Shown here in pieces: positions 60,106-64,000 of a stretch of DNA of 64,000 nucleotides. A program made the position numbers and the translations under genes. The stretch comes from Bacteroidetes Order II. bacterium (GTDB lineage: Bacteria > Bacteroidota > Rhodothermia > Rhodothermales > UBA2364). The first letter of the stretch is position 1, and each line of letters begins with the position of its first letter. The stretch is from assembly GCA_016788705.1 (NCBI GenBank), contig JAEUSQ010000007.1, forward strand, positions 143,215 to 207,214, read 5' to 3'. The notes below the pieces were generated by a model. It was not told where the DNA came from, did not search any database, and saw only the letters and a program-made list of their open reading frames with translations.

Positions 60106-60651
60106 ATGGATCTTTGGAATTCACCACCAAGTGTGGGATTAGACAAGCGTAAAGAATACGTGGTCTCAAAAATGAAAGATGGCTACGTCTTGCAGGTTAG
60201 TCCGAAGCGTGTCCGGCTGTTTAAATTGGGCATGGGATATATCCCCTGTGCGGTTCAGATTTTTCGTAAACTGATCGCTGAAAACCTGATTTATCTGGTC
60301 TCGGAAGACGAAGAAGAGTCGGTTTATCAATTACATGTGGCAGCGGCGAAAACAAAAGCCGAAAAATCTAAAAAAGCCGCAGCGAAAAAACCGATTATTG
60401 TTGAAGATGAAGATGATGCGGACACCAAGTTCCTGCTCGAAGTCCCTCTTGAGGAGGAGGAAGAGGATGATGTGTTGGATGATGAAGAAGATGAGGTGGA
60501 TGATCTCTTAGACATTGATCCCGATCTGGGCATAGATGACCCGGCTTTGGGCTTAGAAGACATGGAAGACGAGTTGGATCGGGACGAAGACGATGTGGAC
60601 GATGATGAAGGCGATTCGTACGAAATGGACGAAGACGGATTAGACGATTAA
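60106..60651 (+). CDS. Hypothetical protein with acidic disordered C-terminal tail
   Basis: A 181-residue protein preceded by GAAGGA as ribosome-binding site. Residues 1-85 are ordinary and mildly basic (LDKRKEYVVSKMKDGYVLQV, KRVRLFKLGMGYIPCAVQIF, KLIAENLIYLVSEDE) and could fold as a small domain. A Lys/Ala-rich linker (AKTKAEKSKKAAAKK) follows, then about 80 residues that are mostly Asp/Glu. The basic head with acidic tail resembles nucleic-acid-associated or chaperone-like proteins in overall charge design, but I recognise no family. It is probably cotranscribed with the D/E/W-repeat gene and ends at a hairpin terminator. Confidence 0.7.
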   Translation: MDLWNSPPSVGLDKRKEYVVSKMKDGYVLQVSPKRVRLFKLGMGYIPCAVQIFRKLIAENLIYLVSEDEEESVYQLHVAAAKTKAEKSKKAAAKKPIIVEDEDDADTKFLLEVPLEEEEEDDVLDDEEDEVDDLLDIDPDLGIDDPALGLEDMEDELDRDEDDVDDDEGDSYEMDEDGLDD

Positions 60652-60683
60652 GGGTTGTCCCGCTAAAAGATGCATGAGAAATC

Positions 60684-60717
60684 AGGCGTGTCGGTATTCG
60701 GCACGCCTGTTTGTATT
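60684..60717. terminator. Hairpin terminator between convergent genes
   Basis: AGGCGTG (60684-60690) pairs with CACGCCT (60702-60708) around an 11-base loop, followed by GTTTGTATTT. It lies between the acidic-protein gene and the convergent DUF192 gene. Confidence 0.7.
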
Positions 60718-60733
60718 TAGACTGGTCTTATGG

Positions 60734-61225
60734 CTACTTGGCATCGGTGCGCGAGAAGTTCATGGTCATTCCTTCCGTAATGCCAAAGTGATCGGCTTGC
60801 CCACCAGCAATTTCTAAAACATATTTTGCTGGAGCAGCAGAAGGAATACCCGCTGTGGACTGAGGTTGGGCTAACTTTGCAACGGTGACTACTTTCTTTT
60901 CGGCATTGATGAACACCAAGTCTAAAGAAATAAGCGTATTGGCCATCCAAAATTGCTGTGGCTCTTCTTTAGGAAAGATGAAGAGCATCCCACTATTTTC
61001 GGGGAGAGAGGTACGGTTCATAAGACCCATTTCCTGCTCTTCGGGCGAATCCGCAATTTCAATCTTGAAATCGGCTACTCGGCTCGAATCTGTGTTCATG
61101 ATCCATAATCGCCCCTCTTCCCGAAAAATCGGCTCGTCTGCTTTAGGGAGGGTGTCTGGCGCAGGCTTTTCTGGATTACAAGCCGCAATAAAAAGGCATA
61201 AGCAGAATAAAAACAATTGTTTCAT
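60734..61225 (-). CDS. DUF192 family lipoprotein
   Basis: A 163-residue predicted lipoprotein (LFLFCLCLFIAAC, lipobox IAAC) with a DUF192 domain. The family pattern is visible: FKIEIADSPEEQEMGLMNRT, SGMLFIFPKEEPQQFWMANT, LISLDLVFINAEKKVV, AKYVLEIAGGQADHFGITEG. DUF192 proteins are small exported beta-barrels of uncertain role found in bacteria and archaea. It lies 11 bases downstream of the HemW-like gene on the same strand, so the two are probably cotranscribed, although their functions are not obviously related. Confidence 0.9.
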   Translation of the reverse strand: MKQLFLFCLCLFIAACNPEKPAPDTLPKADEPIFREEGRLWIMNTDSSRVADFKIEIADSPEEQEMGLMNRTSLPENSGMLFIFPKEEPQQFWMANTLISLDLVFINAEKKVVTVAKLAQPQSTAGIPSAAPAKYVLEIAGGQADHFGITEGMTMNFSRTDAK

Positions 61226-61236
61226 GTTGGGTAGAG

Positions 61237-62397
61237 TTAATTTTTAAGCAAGCGTTGCGTCAAGGCATCGCAGACCAATTTGCCCTTTAAAGTAAGGCGA
61301 AGCCGGTGTTTTTTGACGGGGTAAATAAACGACTCGGCTTCTAACCACGCGATTTCGTCTAATTTTTCCATCAACAAATCGTAACCATAGTGTTGTTCCA
61401 AATGCGAAAGGTCTAACCCATCATCGGTGCGGAGCCGAAGCATCACATACTCGTTGATCACCTCTTGTGCCGTCAGGCGGTCGTGCTCGGCGATCGGCAG
61501 GGCGTATTTTTGGAGGAGTTGGTTTTGGTATTGTTGCAGGTTGCGTACATTGGCCCAACGGTGGATGTATGCACTGGGGGGGTGATCCCACCAGAATGAA
61601 TGGGCAGAAGGCCCAAATCCGATATAATTTTCGTGCGTCCAGTAGCGCTGGTTGTGCTGAGATCGAAATCCGGGGCGGGCATAATTAGAAATCTCGTAAT
61701 GTTCGTATTTCATTCGGGTAAGATAACCTGCTGTAAAACCGAACAGATTGCCCATATCGCCTTCGTCTGTTGGGATTACCTGGCCTTTTTCTACTTTTTT
61801 ATTGAGTACGGTTCCTGCCTCTACGGTAAGGCTATACGCCGAAATATGCGGGACTTCTTGCTTGGTGGCCGTTTCCAAGTTGTGCTCCCAGTCAGCCAGT
61901 GATTGGTGGGGCAAACCATAAATCAGATCTATGGAAAAATTGTCAAAGCCGGCTTTTCGTGCCAGATATAAGCTCTCGTAGGCCTGCTTTTGGTTGTGTG
62001 CCCGTCCCAGAAACTGTAAGTCGGCTTCATGGAAAGATTGTATGCCAATGCTTAGGCGGTCAAATCCAATATCGCGTAATCCTTGCAAATAGGGTAGGTT
62101 TAGGTCATCCGGATTCACTTCGATCGTGGTTTCGGATACCGCTGAAAGGTCAAACCACTGTGCCGTTGCCTCCAAAATACGGACCAGTTGGGCCAAAGGC
62201 ATGAGGGATGGAGTCCCACCCCCAAAATAGAGGGTGTTGATTGGTTCTTTTTTTCCATATTTCCGCCCTTGGTGTTCGATTTCCAAAATCAAGGCGTCGG
62301 CAAAAGGCTCGAAGAGGCGATTGGTGGTCACAAAGTAAAAATCACAATAGATGCACCGCCGGGCACAAAACGGTACATGATAGTAAAGCGTAGCCAA
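61237..62397 (-). CDS. hemW: HemW-like radical SAM protein (haem chaperone / CPO-like)
   Basis: A 386-residue radical SAM protein. The cluster motif is PFCARRCIYCDFYF (CxxxCxxC with a further Cys-type position in YCDF). Next come TLYFGGGTPSLMP, IEVNPDD, GFDRLSIGIQSFHEADLQFLGR, FDNFSIDLIYGLPHQS and the C-terminal HemN-like domain (MLRLRTDDGLDL). These match HemW, formerly annotated as oxygen-independent coproporphyrinogen III oxidase, which inserts haem into target proteins. TTG 62397 gives the usual HemW N-terminus (LATLYYHVPFC); TTG 62445 is the alternative. It is divergent from the NurA-domain gene and followed by the DUF192 gene. Confidence 0.9.
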   Translation of the reverse strand: MATLYYHVPFCARRCIYCDFYFVTTNRLFEPFADALILEIEHQGRKYGKKEPINTLYFGGGTPSLMPLAQLVRILEATAQWFDLSAVSETTIEVNPDDLNLPYLQGLRDIGFDRLSIGIQSFHEADLQFLGRAHNQKQAYESLYLARKAGFDNFSIDLIYGLPHQSLADWEHNLETATKQEVPHISAYSLTVEAGTVLNKKVEKGQVIPTDEGDMGNLFGFTAGYLTRMKYEHYEISNYARPGFRSQHNQRYWTHENYIGFGPSAHSFWWDHPPSAYIHRWANVRNLQQYQNQLLQKYALPIAEHDRLTAQEVINEYVMLRLRTDDGLDLSHLEQHYGYDLLMEKLDEIAWLEAESFIYPVKKHRLRLTLKGKLVCDALTQRLLKN

Positions 62398-62497
62398 CGT
62401 TTTGGGATTGATGGAACAGAAATAAAGATAAAATACAATCGACAACCTCTGCTGCCATCAAACTTCTTATTTTAGTCCTAAAACTTCCCCCCATCGC

Positions 62498-63628
62498 ATG
62501 ATAGACTTCAACCAAATTCAGTCCCAAATGGCGGCTTTTGGCCTGTATCAATCCGAGGCACAGGTACGCAAGAACGAACAATGCAGTGCCGCAATCGGTA
62601 TTCTGTCGGATCCTTCTTTGGTGCATCTTCCCGAAGTTGTGCCCGAATCCAGAAAAAAGGAATTGATTGCACGGCCATTAACGGTGCTTGCTGAGGCTGT
62701 CTTGCCACCTATGCGTCCCGAAGTGGTAACAGTGGCTGCCACCGATGGTTCGCAGATTTTTCCAGATCACCACATCGAACCCGCCTGTTATCTCTTGCAG
62801 GTGAGCCACATCGCGTTTCAATATGGTACGCACGAACGTGCTTTAATGCGTGCACATGCAGAATTGCGGTATCGGGATCAGGATGCGGCTGAGTTTGGAT
62901 ATTCTGAAGACAGCATCAAGGCCGATTGGGTTTCCGCCGTGCGTGATGTGCGCGAGTTGGCCGCTCTTTTTCAATTGGCATTGGGTGTACAAGTGCCAGA
63001 TCGCCCCATCGTAGCCCTCTCGGATGGTACTTTAATCCGGTGGATGGTCTCGGAACTTAAAAACGAAGCATTGCAAAAAGCGGTATTGGATCAGTATCGT
63101 GCGGTTTTATCACAATTTCGGGAGGCGGCAATTCCGGTGGCTTCGTATATCAGCCAGCCCAATACGACCGAAGTACGAAACCTTTTGGCACGGTTAGGGG
63201 GGATTTCTTTGGATACGCTTACCGATCGGCATGTCTTTTCTAAGGTACTACAACCTGGGCAACGCAGTGCGCTGTATGCTTCGGCATCGCATGTCCTGAA
63301 AACTTATGGCCCGGAGCAACAAATTGTATTTTTTTATGTGCATGTGAAAGGGCGGGGGGGGGTGTCTGAAGTGGCACGGGTGGAGTTGCCCTATTGGGTG
63401 ACACAACATCCGCAATGGCTTGGCCTCATCCATGCTGTGGTGTTAGATCAGGCCGAAAAAGGGAATGGTTATCCCATCGCCTTGGCCGAGGCACACGAAA
63501 AAGCGGTAATCCGACAGCATGAAAAAGACTTTTTTTTCCAAATGCTGGATAAACAACTATTGGAAGTGGGACTTGGGCACTTGGTAACCTCTCGCAAGCA
63601 AGTCGCGAAAAATAGGCCTGTGGTATAA
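62498..63628 (+). CDS. NurA-domain nuclease-like protein
   Basis: A 376-residue protein with the NurA domain. The N-terminal metal-site region reads VVTVAATDGSQIFPDHH, with a second acidic motif VALSDGTLIRW, the two-Asp pattern of NurA nucleases (RNase H-like fold). NurA pairs with the HerA translocase in archaeal double-strand-break end resection; bacterial NurA-HerA pairs also occur, including in defence contexts. No herA gene lies in this window, but the sequence to the right is missing beyond an IS630-type gene. It is soluble with no signal, and divergent from hemW by about 100 bases. Activity and partner are unproven. Confidence 0.8.
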   Translation: MIDFNQIQSQMAAFGLYQSEAQVRKNEQCSAAIGILSDPSLVHLPEVVPESRKKELIARPLTVLAEAVLPPMRPEVVTVAATDGSQIFPDHHIEPACYLLQVSHIAFQYGTHERALMRAHAELRYRDQDAAEFGYSEDSIKADWVSAVRDVRELAALFQLALGVQVPDRPIVALSDGTLIRWMVSELKNEALQKAVLDQYRAVLSQFREAAIPVASYISQPNTTEVRNLLARLGGISLDTLTDRHVFSKVLQPGQRSALYASASHVLKTYGPEQQIVFFYVHVKGRGGVSEVARVELPYWVTQHPQWLGLIHAVVLDQAEKGNGYPIALAEAHEKAVIRQHEKDFFFQMLDKQLLEVGLGHLVTSRKQVAKNRPVV

Positions 63629-63866
63629 AGCCGATGGGCCTGGTTAAAACCTCTGCAACGAATGTTGTGATTTTTTTGCGAGATAAAAATCATAATTTAA
63701 TATTGTTTGATCCCTTATTTAACTTGTTTTCATAATTAGATATATTTCTTGAAATACAAGACAAAATTGTTGAAAACATTAAAGTAAAGCGGTTTAAATC
63801 CAATGCCATTTTATGATAAGTATGGGAACAAAATAATTGGCTACTATTCTAATATCTCTAAAAAAC
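63629..63866. other. AT-rich gap before an insertion sequence
   Basis: About 240 bases clearly richer in A/T than the flanking genes, with no gene and no clear terminator after the NurA gene. The left end and inverted repeat of the IS630-type element should lie here, but without its right end the repeat cannot be identified. Confidence 0.45.
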
Positions 63867-64000
63867 ATGGGTAGAAAATTAGAGATCAATTTAAGCGCAA
63901 AACAGCGTGCAGAACTGGAACATGGCTATCGAAATGGCAAGAGCCACGCATTTCGTCAGCGTTGCCAGATGGTTTTGTTAAAATCGGAAGGTCGTTTTAG
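63867..64000 (+). CDS. IS630-type transposase, N-terminus only (cut by window edge)
   Basis: ATG 63867 opens a frame of 44 codons to the window end: it begins MGRKLEINLSAKQRAELE and continues GYRNGKSHAFRQRCQMVLL then KSEGRF. This is the typical N-terminal start of IS630-family transposases, where a helical region rich in 'R..RCQ..LL' precedes the helix-turn-helix. IS630 elements insert at TA and use a DDE transposase. Intactness cannot be judged from here. A decayed C-terminal fragment of a similar transposase lies at 10842-11000. Confidence 0.72.
   Translation, partial: MGRKLEINLSAKQRAELEHGYRNGKSHAFRQRCQMVLLKSEGRF

Overview
The window looks like chromosomal DNA from a member of the Fibrobacterota-Chlorobiota-Bacteroidota superphylum, probably close to the Rhodothermota, Balneolota or Ignavibacteria rather than a classical Bacteroides. 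The basis is type IX secretion (T9SS) sorting domains of the NYPNPFNPST type on several large secreted proteins, a PorV/PorQ-like outer-membrane protein, a TonB-dependent receptor with a carboxypeptidase-like N-terminal domain and no SusD partner, a biosynthetic arginine decarboxylase route to putrescine, and a group III truncated haemoglobin. Base composition is roughly balanced, with frequent TTG starts. No rRNA, tRNA or CRISPR array was seen.

Left part (1-27.8 kb): mostly housekeeping and envelope genes. In order these are a sulfide:quinone oxidoreductase-like protein cut by the window edge, UvrA, acetoacetyl-CoA synthetase, a DUF2911 protein, hypoxanthine phosphoribosyltransferase, an M49-like metallopeptidase lipoprotein, a decayed IS630-type transposase, two tandem DPBB+SPOR (RlpA-like) proteins of which the second has lost key residues, a 1676-residue DUF11/SdrD_B T9SS protein, a PhoD-like phosphatase, a SulP transporter, a cupin, a globin, two overlapping paralogous lipoproteins and PEP carboxylase.

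Centre (27.9-53.1 kb): a 13-gene same-strand block, the most interesting part. It begins with a LacI-type regulator behind four LacI-like operator sites. The genes that follow encode a CBM9-like T9SS protein, a TonB receptor, a 1074-residue secreted protein, a PorV-like protein, two GH144 (endo-beta-1,2-glucanase type) proteins, one of them fused to an SGNH esterase domain, a sugar ABC importer without its ATPase, an unassigned 1013-residue periplasmic enzyme with a likely (alpha/alpha)6 fold, a GH94 protein of the 1,2-beta-oligoglucan phosphorylase type and a GH1 beta-glucosidase. I read it as a complete beta-1,2-glucan (osmoregulated periplasmic or cyclic glucan) utilisation locus: extracellular cleavage, outer-membrane uptake, periplasmic trimming and de-esterification, ABC import, then cytoplasmic phosphorolysis and hydrolysis. 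Substrate assignment is inference from family membership and neighbours.

Right part (53.1-64 kb): an aldo/keto reductase; a small exported protein built from 11-residue HFPD repeats (possible knotted Septknot-type fold); a putrescine operon (speA, a putative papain-like hydrolase, aguB, aguA) on the minus strand; two very acidic proteins, one an almost pure D/E/W repeat; a DUF192 lipoprotein; a HemW-like radical SAM protein; a NurA-domain protein; and the start of an IS630-type transposase running off the right edge after an AT-rich gap.
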